Positions 17,622 through 24,973 of a DNA stretch of 64,000 nucleotides are shown here, in pieces (the first letter of the stretch is position 1; each line of letters opens with the position of its first letter). The DNA is taken from the NCBI RefSeq assembly GCF_000767465.1, contig NZ_CP009291.1:2708501-2772500 (forward strand). The letters run 5' to 3'. The DNA is from Novosphingobium pentaromativorans US6-1. Lineage in GTDB: Bacteria > Pseudomonadota > Alphaproteobacteria > Sphingomonadales > Sphingomonadaceae. A program made the translations under genes and the position numbers. The notes beneath the pieces were generated by a model. It saw only the letters and a list, made by a program, of their open reading frames with translations, was not told the origin of the DNA and did no database searches.

Positions 17622-18025
17622 TTGAGCCTCATCGTGTCGAGCATGAGTTGCTTGGCGGTGGAAAGGGCCTCGACCATGTTCTGGTACTGGCGCGAGGCCT
17701 CGAGCATCTCGACCATCTCGGCGTTCTCATCGACGGGAGCGGCCCAGACATCGCCGTTTTCATCGGCGAGCGGGTGGTCGGGATTGTGTTCGCGCACCGC
17801 TGCGGCCTGTTCGCGCACCACACCCTGCACCTGAACGGTGGCAAGGCCGCTGGCGCGATCGAGGTCCTCGGCGAAGACGGCGCGGATCGGCTTGTAGGCA
17901 TCCGCCTCGCTGCCCGACACGGTGCCGGCATTGGCGAGGTTGGAAGCGGCGGCGTTCATGCGCACGAGCTGGGCGGACATGCCGCGCTGTGCGACGTCGA
18001 AGATGGTAAAGGGCTGACCGGCCAT
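17618..18025 (-). CDS. flgC: Flagellar proximal rod protein FlgC
   Basis: FlgC (135 residues from the ATG at 18025) is a proximal rod subunit. It shows MNAAASNLANAGTVSGSE and the closing helix VEMLEASRQYQNMVEALSTAK. I chose ATG 18025 over the GTG at 18034 because GAGG sits 8 bases before it and the length matches the family. Confidence 0.94.
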   Translation of the reverse strand: MAGQPFTIFDVAQRGMSAQLVRMNAAASNLANAGTVSGSEADAYKPIRAVFAEDLDRASGLATVQVQGVVREQAAAVREHNPDHPLADENGDVWAAPVDENAEMVEMLEASRQYQNMVEALSTAKQLMLDTMRLK

Positions 18026-18026
18026 C

Positions 18027-18374
18027 CTATTCACCTCTCAGTGCGCGTTTGACGTTGTCGACGCGCGAGCGGATGAACTCGAGCGTGGTGGCGTAGCCGA
18101 CGGCGTTTTCCGAAAAGGCGAGCTGCTCGTTCTGCAGCTCCACCGTATTGCCGTCGAGCGAGGGCATCACCGGAATGCGGTATTGCGTGGCGCTCTGGGC
18201 TGCGCTCTCGATATCGGCGCCGTTGCTTGCGGACTTCAGCGCCGCGGCAAAATCGATGTCGCGCGCCTTGTAGCCCGGGGTCCCGGCATTCGCGATGTTC
18301 GAGGCGATCACGCCCATGCGCTCGGAGCGAAGCTCGAGCGCCTTGGCGTGAATTCCGAACAGGTCCTGCGGCAT
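18027..18374 (-). CDS. flgB: Flagellar proximal rod protein FlgB
   Basis: FlgB (115 residues) is the first gene of the flg structural series. It contains LRSERMGVIASNIANAGTPGYKARDIDF, the diagnostic rod N-terminal motif, and a final helix LEFIRSRVDNVKRAL. A near-perfect sigma-54 site lies 37-51 bases upstream of the ATG, and an AGGA ribosome site precedes the start. Confidence 0.95.
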   Translation of the reverse strand: MPQDLFGIHAKALELRSERMGVIASNIANAGTPGYKARDIDFAAALKSASNGADIESAAQSATQYRIPVMPSLDGNTVELQNEQLAFSENAVGYATTLEFIRSRVDNVKRALRGE

Positions 18375-18410
18375 TTGTCCTGGCTCCAGGTTTGATCTCC
18401 CCGGTTATTC

Positions 18411-18425
18411 GCAAGGACCGTGCCA
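18411..18425 (-). promoter_or_regulatory. Sigma-54 promoter of the flgB operon
   Basis: The minus strand reads TGGCACG-GTCC-TTGC (18425 to 18411), an exact match to the sigma-54 core TGGCACG-N4-TTGC with correct -24/-12 spacing. The predicted start near 18400 leaves a leader of about 26 bases before flgB. It needs an enhancer-binding protein, and the FlbD-like activator at 5370 is the obvious candidate. Confidence 0.9.
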
Positions 18426-18467
18426 GTTTCATCGATTGCCGCGGATTTCCGGGCTTCTGCCGCTCTC

Positions 18468-18518
18468 TTGCCGGAGACGGCAGGGCAAGGCGGCAAGCCT
18501 TTGCCGGATGGCGGCAAA
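18468..18518. promoter_or_regulatory. Cluster of TTGCC/GGCAA dyads, candidate FlbD enhancer sites
   Basis: Three inverted repeats sit in 51 bases. They are TTGCCGGAGACGGCA (18468-18482), an imperfect GGCAAGGC/GCCTTTGCC pair (18484-18505), and the perfect TTTGCCG-GATGG-CGGCAAA (18500-18518). They lie about 70-120 bases upstream of the predicted flgB transcription start, the usual distance for an enhancer-binding protein. The same region is the leader side of the divergent gene at 18590, so it may control both directions. Confidence 0.5.
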
Positions 18519-18589
18519 AAGGATCCGTCAAGCCCCTGAAATTCCCGCATTGCCGTCCGTTCTATCCTGCACGAAGGAGATGCAGCTTC

Positions 18590-19279
18590 ATGCAGGTCGA
18601 CAATCTGTTCGATGCCACCAGCGCCCTGATCGTTGTGGGCGGTACGATCGCGGCGACGGTCATGCGCTGCGGCCTGCGGGACACACGCACGGCGATCGCA
18701 TCGCTTGGCGGACTGTTCGGCAAGCGTTTCGACGCTTCCCGCGCCCGGTCCGAACTGGCCGGGCACGTGCGCGAAATGCAGACCCACGGGGTGATCCGCA
18801 CGGCACCGCATCATTTCGGCGATGCGGAATTCGACGAGGCGACCGATGCCTTGATCGGAACCCGTTCGATCGGCGCCCTGCAGGCGGCCCACGTCGCCCA
18901 CAAACGCCGCCGCGTGGTGCGCAATCGCCGCGCCGTGCGTACCTTCAACCAGGCGGCCGACCTCTCGCCGGTTTTCGGACTTGCCGGCACGCTTGTCTCG
19001 CTCAGCCAGTTGCCCGGCGGCGCGGAAGGGGCCGGAGATTTCACCACCGCAATCTCGATGGCGGTGCTGACGACGCTCTATGGGCTGCTGCTGGGCAACA
19101 TCGTTTTCGCTCCGCTTGCGCGTGTCGTGGCCCGGGTGGGCGCGAAGGAAGAGCGTGAGCGCCAGAAAGTGCTCGATTGGCTGGAGGGCCAGCTCGTTTC
19201 CGCCTTGCCGGCCCATGCGCGCCCTGCGGCCATGGAAAAGGCCGTGGCGTCCATTGCCGCGCGCGGCTCACGCGCGTGA
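18590..19279 (+). CDS. Reduced MotA/PomA-like channel protein of the flagellar locus
   Basis: This 229-residue protein of the MotA/TolQ/ExbB superfamily starts at an ATG with AAGGAGA upstream. LFDATSALIVVGGTI (residues 6-20) matches PomA around its Asp31 region, so the first PomA/MotA transmembrane helix is missing. Two further helices are clear: ADLSPVFGLAGTLVSL (123-138) and AISMAVLTTLYGLLLGN (154-170), with the conserved Pro127 and Thr161-Thr162. A cytoplasmic stretch with many Arg and His lies between. It is translationally coupled to the next gene and follows the divergent flgB promoter region. Its role is unknown; a full motAB pair exists at 8691-10395. Confidence 0.8.
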   Translation: MQVDNLFDATSALIVVGGTIAATVMRCGLRDTRTAIASLGGLFGKRFDASRARSELAGHVREMQTHGVIRTAPHHFGDAEFDEATDALIGTRSIGALQAAHVAHKRRRVVRNRRAVRTFNQAADLSPVFGLAGTLVSLSQLPGGAEGAGDFTTAISMAVLTTLYGLLLGNIVFAPLARVVARVGAKEERERQKVLDWLEGQLVSALPAHARPAAMEKAVASIAARGSRA

Positions 19280-19806
19280 GCGGGCGCGCCTCGGTCGGTT
19301 GGCAAACCGCGCTGGCCGACCTTTCCCTGATCCTGTTCATGGTAACGGCCGCCGCGGTGAGCCGGCAGCCGCCCGAAGCCTTCGCCAAGGCCGGAAAGGT
19401 CGCGGCGCAGGCTGGCGGCGGAGCAGCGGTTTCGCCGCAATCCGAGCCGCTCGCCGTCTATGTCGATGCGCCGGGTGCGCCGCCGCTTTCGCAGTGGCTG
19501 GCACAGCAGGCCGTCGATCCGCGCCAGCAGCTCACGATCACCGCGCATTACGGAGAGGCCCCCGAGGCGCAGGCCCGCGCGATGGCCGAAGCCACGCGCC
19601 TGCTCGAGCAGGCGGGGCGGGCAGGCCACGCCGCACGTATCGTCGTCGAGCCCGGGCAAGGTCCATCGCGCGTCGTCATTGCTTACGATGCGCCGCTGGT
19701 GAACGATGAGGGCAGGGCGGCTGCGCAAGTCAGCCTCTCGTCGCGCGGGACGCAGAAAAATGCGCCGGAAGTGGCACGAAAATTGCAGGAGTCGGGCCAA
19801 AGTTAA
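19276..19806 (+). CDS. ExbD/MotB-like single-pass partner of the PomA-like protein
   Basis: The GTG start overlaps the upstream stop (GTGA) and gives 176 residues. WQTALADLSLILFMVTAAAV (residues 9-28) is a transmembrane helix with an aspartate (Asp15) where MotB and ExbD carry the ion-binding residue. A Gly/Ala-rich linker leads to a domain of about 90 residues with LTITAHYGE and ARAMAEATRLLEQAG. This is faintly OmpA-like but without the GHTD peptidoglycan-binding signature. With its neighbour it looks like a small stator-type ion channel. The function is not established. Confidence 0.7.
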   Translation: MSGRASVGWQTALADLSLILFMVTAAAVSRQPPEAFAKAGKVAAQAGGGAAVSPQSEPLAVYVDAPGAPPLSQWLAQQAVDPRQQLTITAHYGEAPEAQARAMAEATRLLEQAGRAGHAARIVVEPGQGPSRVVIAYDAPLVNDEGRAAAQVSLSSRGTQKNAPEVARKLQESGQS

Positions 19807-19826
19807 AGCTACAGGATACCCTGAAG

Positions 19827-20327
19827 ATGACGACTGGCCTTGTCCTCGCTGCCGCCGCGGCAGCTTCCGCCCTTGCCGGCTTTGCCGATCTCGAAGCGAT
19901 CGACCGGCAGGTTGCCGGCTTTACCGGAGCGCCGATCGGCGCGGTCGGCGGGGCCTTGACGGGTGTCGACCGCCGTCTGCGCCTGCAGCCTTGCCGCAGC
20001 GGACTGGCGCTGTCCTGGCGCACGACGATGCATGACAGCGTCGTCGTCCAGTGCGGCGATGCCAACGGCTGGCGGATTTTCGTGCCGGTGCGCCAGGCCG
20101 CTCCGGTCGCCGCCGCTCCCGTGGCCAATGCGGTCAATCGCGGCGATGCGGTCGCGATCTCGATTTCCGGTGACGGCTTTTCCGTCTCGCAACCGGGCGA
20201 GGCTCTCGATGCAGGTGCCGTGGGCGACTGGATCAGGGTGCGCCCGGTAACCGGCACGCGCACACGTGCCGAACCGATGCGGGGCCGTATCGAACGGCCG
20301 GGCGTAGTATCCATTCCCTTGCCCTGA
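19827..20327 (+). CDS. flgA: Flagellar P-ring assembly chaperone FlgA
   Basis: FlgA (166 residues) is a periplasmic chaperone for FlgI. An N-terminal hydrophobic signal (LVLAAAAAASALAGFA) precedes a short N-terminal domain and the SAF domain with VNRGDAVAIS and the diagnostic DAGAVGDWIRVR. It is shorter than the E. coli protein, but the SAF core is complete. It lies 20 bases after the ExbD-like gene, probably in the same transcript. Confidence 0.88.
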   Translation: MTTGLVLAAAAAASALAGFADLEAIDRQVAGFTGAPIGAVGGALTGVDRRLRLQPCRSGLALSWRTTMHDSVVVQCGDANGWRIFVPVRQAAPVAAAPVANAVNRGDAVAISISGDGFSVSQPGEALDAGAVGDWIRVRPVTGTRTRAEPMRGRIERPGVVSIPLP

Positions 20328-20391
20328 ACAAAAACTTTCGGTTTGCCCTTAGTACCTTGCGGCTCATTTCGAAATTTTTTGCCCCGGGCCT

Positions 20392-20417
20392 TAAAAGAAC
20401 CTTAGCCCCGCCGTTTT
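20392..20417 (+). promoter_or_regulatory. Candidate FliA promoter for flgM
   Basis: TAAAAGAA (20392-20399) and GCCGTTTT (20410-20417) resemble the FliA boxes TAAAGTTT and GCCGATAA, with a 10-base rather than 11-base spacer. The pair ends 30 bases before the flgM ATG in the 120-base flgA-flgM gap. Self-regulation of flgM by FliA would fit enterobacterial precedent. Confidence 0.3.
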
Positions 20418-20447
20418 AAGCTGCAGGAACTTTCAAGGAGCGGCATC

Positions 20448-20771
20448 ATGCCACCTATCGAAGTGGGACCTGCACGCGCAATTACCGCGATCAGTGCCAG
20501 GCTGGCCCGCACGGCGGGCAAAGACTCCCTGCCCGGCGCGAACGGCGCCGCGGCAGTCAGTAAAACTGCGCCGACCGACAAGCAGGCGGCGATTGCCGCC
20601 GGTGCGGCGGTGGAGACGACCGAGGCGCTCGATCCGAGCGCGCCGCCGGTCAATACCGAACGCGTGAAGCAGATCCGCAAGGCCGTGGAATCGGGGACCT
20701 ATCCCCTCGTTCCCGCCGAAATTGCGGACGCCATGATTGCAGCCGGTGTGCTGCTGAGGAGCGGCAAGTGA
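20448..20771 (+). CDS. flgM: Anti-sigma-28 factor FlgM
   Basis: FlgM (107 residues) holds FliA inactive until it is exported through the finished hook. The first 65 residues are low-complexity and Ala/Thr-rich, consistent with intrinsic disorder. The C-terminal sigma-binding helices show VNTERVKQIRKAVESGTYP followed by AEIADAMIAA, the FlgM signature. An AAGGAG ribosome site precedes the ATG. The stop overlaps the flgN start. Confidence 0.9.
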   Translation: MPPIEVGPARAITAISARLARTAGKDSLPGANGAAAVSKTAPTDKQAAIAAGAAVETTEALDPSAPPVNTERVKQIRKAVESGTYPLVPAEIADAMIAAGVLLRSGK

Positions 20772-21103
20772 TTACCAGGACTGAACTTCGTGACACCCTG
20801 CGGCAGATGCTTGCCGTGCTGGAAAGCGAACGGCAGGCTCTTGCCGGTCTCGACCTCGACGCAATCGTCGGTGCGACCAACGACAAGGACCGCCTGTGCG
20901 GTACCCTTGGCGGCGTCGACGGCATCGAGCTCGACGACGAGTGCCGCAGCCTGATCGATACGGCCAAGCGCCTCAACGAGGTGAACCGGCAGGTCCGCAA
21001 TATCATTGCCGCCAATGTCACGACGCGTCTCAACGCCATCGTCGGCAGTCCGCAGGTCTATAACGCAACGCCGCGCTATGCGCAGGCAGTGGGCCGCAAC
21101 TGA
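20768..21103 (+). CDS. flgN: FlgN-like export chaperone for FlgK/FlgL
   Basis: A 111-residue all-helical protein starting at GTG that overlaps the flgM stop. FlgN chaperones carry FlgK and FlgL to the export gate. The family pattern is visible: LRQMLAVLESERQALAGLD, KDRLCGTLG, and a C-terminal ANVTTRLNAIVG helix. Sequence conservation is low, and the flgM neighbour supports the call. Confidence 0.8.
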   Translation: MITRTELRDTLRQMLAVLESERQALAGLDLDAIVGATNDKDRLCGTLGGVDGIELDDECRSLIDTAKRLNEVNRQVRNIIAANVTTRLNAIVGSPQVYNATPRYAQAVGRN

Positions 21104-21130
21104 CATTTGCCTTTCCCGGCAGGGGCCGTT

Positions 21131-21146
21131 TGGCACGGTTCTTGCT
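21131..21146 (+). promoter_or_regulatory. Sigma-54 promoter of the transglycosylase-flhA-fliA operon
   Basis: TGGCACG-GTTC-TTGCT (21131-21146) matches the sigma-54 consensus exactly with correct spacing and mirrors the flgB site. The predicted start near 21156 lies about 29 bases before the TTG start of the next gene. Confidence 0.9.
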
Positions 21147-21152
21147 GAAACA

Positions 21153-21178
21153 CTCCCGGTTAGATTTTCGACCGGGAG
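21153..21178. promoter_or_regulatory. Perfect 8-bp dyad over the predicted transcription start
   Basis: CTCCCGGT (21153-21160) and ACCGGGAG (21171-21178) flank a 10-base spacer. The left arm overlaps the predicted sigma-54 start and the right arm contains the GGGAG that serves the TTG start at 21185. It could be an operator or, if transcription begins slightly earlier, a hairpin masking the ribosome site. Confidence 0.45.
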
Positions 21179-21184
21179 CCGGAA

Positions 21185-22057
21185 TTGAGCGATGCACCAG
21201 GTATCGGTGGGGTAGGAAGCCCGAATGGCGGCGGCACTCGCGTGCAGGCCGCCATTGCGCGTGCCGCTGCCGCCACCGGCGTCGACTTCAAATACCTGAT
21301 GGCCCAGGCCAAGCTCGAGTCCAGCATGGACCCGGGCGCCAGGGCGTCGACATCCAGCGCCGCCGGCCTCTATCAGTTCACCCAGGGCACCTGGGTCGAA
21401 ACGCTCGACCGCCATGCCGATCGCCATGGCCTCGACTGGGTCGGTTCCGCGATTGACGGTGGGCGGATCACCGATCCCACGATGCGCGCGCAGATCATGT
21501 CGCTGCGCTACGATCCCGACACTTCGGCGATGATGGCTGCCGAACTGGCCAGCGACAACCGCGCCGAGCTGACCGGCGTGCTGGGCCGCGAGCCGGATTC
21601 GTCCGAGCTATATCTCGCCCACTTCCTCGGCATTTCCGGGGCCAGCCAGTTCCTGTCGGCCCTCAATACCAATCCATCGCAGAGCGCGGCCTCGATCCTG
21701 CCCAAGGCGGCAGCGGCCAATCGCGGCATCTTTTACGACGGCGGCGCACCGCGCAGCGTCGGCGGGGTGATGGATCTCATCCGCGGCAAGGTGTCGCAGG
21801 CGATGAACGGCGAAGCGCCGGCGCAGTGGGCGACGATGTCGACCAATGCGCAGCTCGCGGCAGCACCGGCTGCACCGCAATCGCACCTGGGGCCAATCGC
21901 CCGCGAATTCCATGCCGGACTGGGCGAGGCGCCGCAGATGGCGACGCGCTCCATGTCCGCAACTCTCCAAGGCACTTTCGGTTCGGGCTCGGGGGCGGAT
22001 GCCGCCCCGGCGCATGTCCGTAACGCCTACGCCAAGCTTGCGAGGTTCGGACTGTGA
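21185..22057 (+). CDS. Flagellar lytic transglycosylase (SLT domain), FlgJ/SltF-like
   Basis: A 290-residue protein with a lysozyme-like SLT domain at residues 18-170: KYLMAQAKLESSMDPGA contains the catalytic glutamate, and SSAAGLYQFTQGTWVETL matches the GLYQF substrate-groove motif. The N terminus has no obvious signal peptide. The C-terminal third is Ala/Ser-rich. It starts at TTG behind a GGGAG site and a dedicated sigma-54 promoter, and is coupled to flhA (GTGA overlap). It probably opens peptidoglycan for the rod and replaces the muramidase domain missing from flgJ at 12726. Confidence 0.87.
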   Translation: MSDAPGIGGVGSPNGGGTRVQAAIARAAAATGVDFKYLMAQAKLESSMDPGARASTSSAAGLYQFTQGTWVETLDRHADRHGLDWVGSAIDGGRITDPTMRAQIMSLRYDPDTSAMMAAELASDNRAELTGVLGREPDSSELYLAHFLGISGASQFLSALNTNPSQSAASILPKAAAANRGIFYDGGAPRSVGGVMDLIRGKVSQAMNGEAPAQWATMSTNAQLAAAPAAPQSHLGPIAREFHAGLGEAPQMATRSMSATLQGTFGSGSGADAAPAHVRNAYAKLARFGL

Positions 22058-24183
22058 ATCTGTTCAAACGCGTTTCGGACCCCGGGTCGCTGGCGTTGCC
22101 GGCCGGTATCCTCACGCTCATCGTGCTGATGATTGTGCCGGTCCCGGCCATCGTCCTCGACATCTCCTTCGTCATGAACATCGCGCTTTCGGTGGCGATC
22201 CTGATGGCGGCGATGAACGCGGACAAGCCGCTGGATTTCTCCTCGTTCCCGTCGGTCCTGCTCTTCGCCACCTTGCTGCGCCTGGCGCTCAACGTCGCCT
22301 CGACGCGCGTCGTGCTGGTCCACGGACACGAGGGCGAGGCGGCCGCTGGCAAGGTCATCGAATCCTTCGGCGCCTTCCTGATCGGCGGCAATTTCGCCGT
22401 CGGTATCTTCGTCTTCCTGATCCTGATGATCATCAATCTGGTCGTGGTGACCAAGGGCGCGGGACGCGTGTCGGAAGTTTCGGCACGTTTCACCCTCGAC
22501 GCCTTGCCGGGCAAGCAGATGGCGATCGACGCCGACCTTGCCGCCGGACTGCTCACCGCAGACGAGGCCAAGGCCCGCCGCCGCGAAGTGTCCACCGAGG
22601 CGGACTTCTACGGCTCGATGGACGGTTCGTCGAAGTTCGTGAAGGGCGACGCGATTGCCGCGCTGCTGATTCTGGGCGTGAACATCATTGCCGGCTTCTG
22701 CCTCGGCATGATCAGCCACGGGCTGTCTGCCGGAGAGGCCGCGCAGACGTACATCACCCTGGCCATCGGCGACGCGCTGGTCGCGCAGGTTCCCTCGCTT
22801 CTGCTGTCGATTGCCGCTGCGGTCATCGTCACCCGCGTTGCCGACACCCGCGACCTTGCCGGCCAGATCGGCGGCCAGTTTGCCGATCCCGGCACCTGGT
22901 TGCCGGTTGCCGTCGTGCTTGGCGCGATGGGCATGATCCCGGCGATGCCGCAGTCGATCTTCCTGCCCGCATCGGGTCTCGCCTTCTGGTTGTGGTATGC
23001 GCTCAAGAAGCGGCGCGACCGCCCGGTGGTCGTGGCCGAGCCGATGCCCGAACCCGTCGATCCGGCGAAGATCGAGCTGGAGGAAGTCTCCGACCACACG
23101 CTTGTCACCATCGAGCTGGGCTATGGACTCGTCCAGCTGGTGGACGACCGCAAGGGTTCACCGCTTGTCCAGCGCGTCACCGGCGTGCGCAAGCAACTCA
23201 GCCAGGCGTTCGGCTTCATCGTGCCGCAGTTCCGGGTGCGCGACGCGCTCGACATGCCGCCGCACGAATATCGCATCATGCTGGGCGGGGTGAACCTGGG
23301 CGGCGCCATGATCCGCGCCGACAAGGTGCTGGCCATCGATGCCGGCGAAGTGCGGCCCAACCACACGCTCAAGGGCGAGGCGACGCGCGATCCCAGCTTC
23401 GGCTGCCCGGCGCTGTGGATCGACCCGGCCCAGCGCGACCATGCCACGGCAGAGGGCTTCCTTACCGTCGATGCCGGCACCGTTATCGCCACGCACCTCA
23501 ACCAGCTCCTGTCGGAACGTCCGCAGGACATGCTCGGTCCCGACCAGGTCAAGGACTTGCTGGAATCGCTCAAGGAACATGCCTCGGGCCTTGTCGAGAC
23601 GATCCATCCCCAGCCGCTCACGCTGGCTGCGATCACCCGCCTGCTGCGCTCGCTGCTGGAAGATCACATCCCGATCTCGCATCCCTTGCCGATCCTGCAG
23701 AGCCTCAGCCGCGCGGTGCAGCAGACGGTCGATCACGACCGGCTGGTGGAACTCCTGCGCGCGGACCTTGGCGCCCTGATCGTCGGGCGCATCTGCCCAC
23801 CGCACGAGCGGCTTCCGGTCCTGACGCTCGACGCCGGGCTGGAATCCGCCATCGTCCAAGGGATGCAGGACCCGGTCACCGGTCAGCCGGTGATCGAACC
23901 CGACCTCGCCCGCATGATCGGCGAGCGCGTTTCCGAACTGTCGGAGGCCCGCGGCCCGGGCGCGATCCCGCTGACGCTGGTCGTCCAGCCCCGCGCCCGC
24001 CGTACCCTGGCCGCGCTGCTGCGCCTGCGCGCGCCTTCGTGTCTCGTACTCAGCATTGCCGAACTGCCGGCGACCCAACCGATCGAGGTGGTCGACGTCA
24101 TCGGCAGTGCGCCGCCGCAGCGACAGGCTCCGGGCCTGCCGCGACCAGACCATAACGATCCAGCTGAAAGCATGGCAGCATGA
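22054..24183 (+). CDS. flhA: Flagellar export gate protein FlhA
   Basis: FlhA (709 residues) is the main export-gate component that docks chaperone-substrate complexes. It has about eight N-terminal transmembrane helices, and the FHIPEP family signature appears as LLFATLLRLALNVASTR. A cytoplasmic C-terminal domain begins near residue 330, with ELGYGLVQLVD and YRIMLGGVNL. GTG start overlaps the upstream stop, and its own stop overlaps fliA (ATGA). Confidence 0.97.
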   Translation: MNLFKRVSDPGSLALPAGILTLIVLMIVPVPAIVLDISFVMNIALSVAILMAAMNADKPLDFSSFPSVLLFATLLRLALNVASTRVVLVHGHEGEAAAGKVIESFGAFLIGGNFAVGIFVFLILMIINLVVVTKGAGRVSEVSARFTLDALPGKQMAIDADLAAGLLTADEAKARRREVSTEADFYGSMDGSSKFVKGDAIAALLILGVNIIAGFCLGMISHGLSAGEAAQTYITLAIGDALVAQVPSLLLSIAAAVIVTRVADTRDLAGQIGGQFADPGTWLPVAVVLGAMGMIPAMPQSIFLPASGLAFWLWYALKKRRDRPVVVAEPMPEPVDPAKIELEEVSDHTLVTIELGYGLVQLVDDRKGSPLVQRVTGVRKQLSQAFGFIVPQFRVRDALDMPPHEYRIMLGGVNLGGAMIRADKVLAIDAGEVRPNHTLKGEATRDPSFGCPALWIDPAQRDHATAEGFLTVDAGTVIATHLNQLLSERPQDMLGPDQVKDLLESLKEHASGLVETIHPQPLTLAAITRLLRSLLEDHIPISHPLPILQSLSRAVQQTVDHDRLVELLRADLGALIVGRICPPHERLPVLTLDAGLESAIVQGMQDPVTGQPVIEPDLARMIGERVSELSEARGPGAIPLTLVVQPRARRTLAALLRLRAPSCLVLSIAELPATQPIEVVDVIGSAPPQRQAPGLPRPDHNDPAESMAA

Positions 24184-24953
24184 AGCACGATCCCAATGCA
24201 TTCGCGCCCGCGCCGACCTACAAGGTCAACACTGCGCAGTCCCGGCGTGTCAGTGGCGCCTATCAGGGTGACGTGGCGGACCGGGTTCGCCGGTTCCTGC
24301 CCATGGTCAGGCGGCTTGCCTGGCATGTGAACGGAACCGGCCGGCCCGGTATCGAACTCGAAGACCTGATGCAGGCTGGCCTCGTCGCCCTGACCGAGTG
24401 CGCCCAGCGTCATCAGGGGCCGGGCGAGGACGGCTTTGCCGCCTATGCCAAGATGCGCGTGCGCGGGGCGATGGTGGACCTGATCCGCCGGACGCTTCCG
24501 ATGTCACGCGGTGCCAGCGAAAGGCGTCGCCTGCTGGCCGAAAAGCAGACCGAACTGCGCGGGGTGCTGGGCCGCGATCCATTGCCGCAGGAACTGGCCG
24601 AGGCCATGGGCATCGACGAAGCGGAACTGCACGCCCTGCGCGATTCCAGCCAGCCGCTGCACTTCGAGCCGATCGACGAGATCTATTCGGACCAGAACAT
24701 GGCCTTTGCCGACGAGACCCCCGACAGCCTTTCCATCCTCCAGGAAGAGGAGATGCGCGAGGCGGTCATCGCCGCCATCGCCGAGCTTCCCGAGAGGCTC
24801 AAGCTGATCGTCTCGCTCTATTTCGTGGAGGAACTGAATCTCTCCGAAATCGCGCAAGTGCTCGATGTCTCGATCCCGCGCGTCCACCAGCTCAAGGCGC
24901 AGGCTCTCGCCAAGCTGCGCGAGGCGCTGGAAGGCATGGCGGAGATCATCTGA
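24180..24953 (+). CDS. fliA: Flagellar sigma factor FliA (sigma-28)
   Basis: FliA (257 residues) directs late flagellar transcription. Region 2 has PGIELEDLMQAGLVAL and AAYAKMRVRGAMVDLIRR. Region 4 has AIAELPERLKLIVSLYFVEELNLSEIAQVLDVSIPRVHQL, a complete helix-turn-helix. It is the last gene of the flhA transcript and is followed at once by a terminator. Its antagonist FlgM is 3.7 kb upstream. Confidence 0.96.
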   Translation: MKHDPNAFAPAPTYKVNTAQSRRVSGAYQGDVADRVRRFLPMVRRLAWHVNGTGRPGIELEDLMQAGLVALTECAQRHQGPGEDGFAAYAKMRVRGAMVDLIRRTLPMSRGASERRRLLAEKQTELRGVLGRDPLPQELAEAMGIDEAELHALRDSSQPLHFEPIDEIYSDQNMAFADETPDSLSILQEEEMREAVIAAIAELPERLKLIVSLYFVEELNLSEIAQVLDVSIPRVHQLKAQALAKLREALEGMAEII

Positions 24954-24955
24954 TT

Positions 24956-24972
24956 CCGGCCTGACGGGCCGG
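24956..24972. terminator. Compact bidirectional hairpin between fliA and dsbD
   Basis: CCGGCC-TGACG-GGCCGG lies in the 20-base gap between the convergent stops of fliA and the DsbD-type gene. On the plus strand CCCGCTTTTT follows about 10 bases later, so it probably terminates fliA. Confidence 0.6.
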
Positions 24973-24973
24973 A

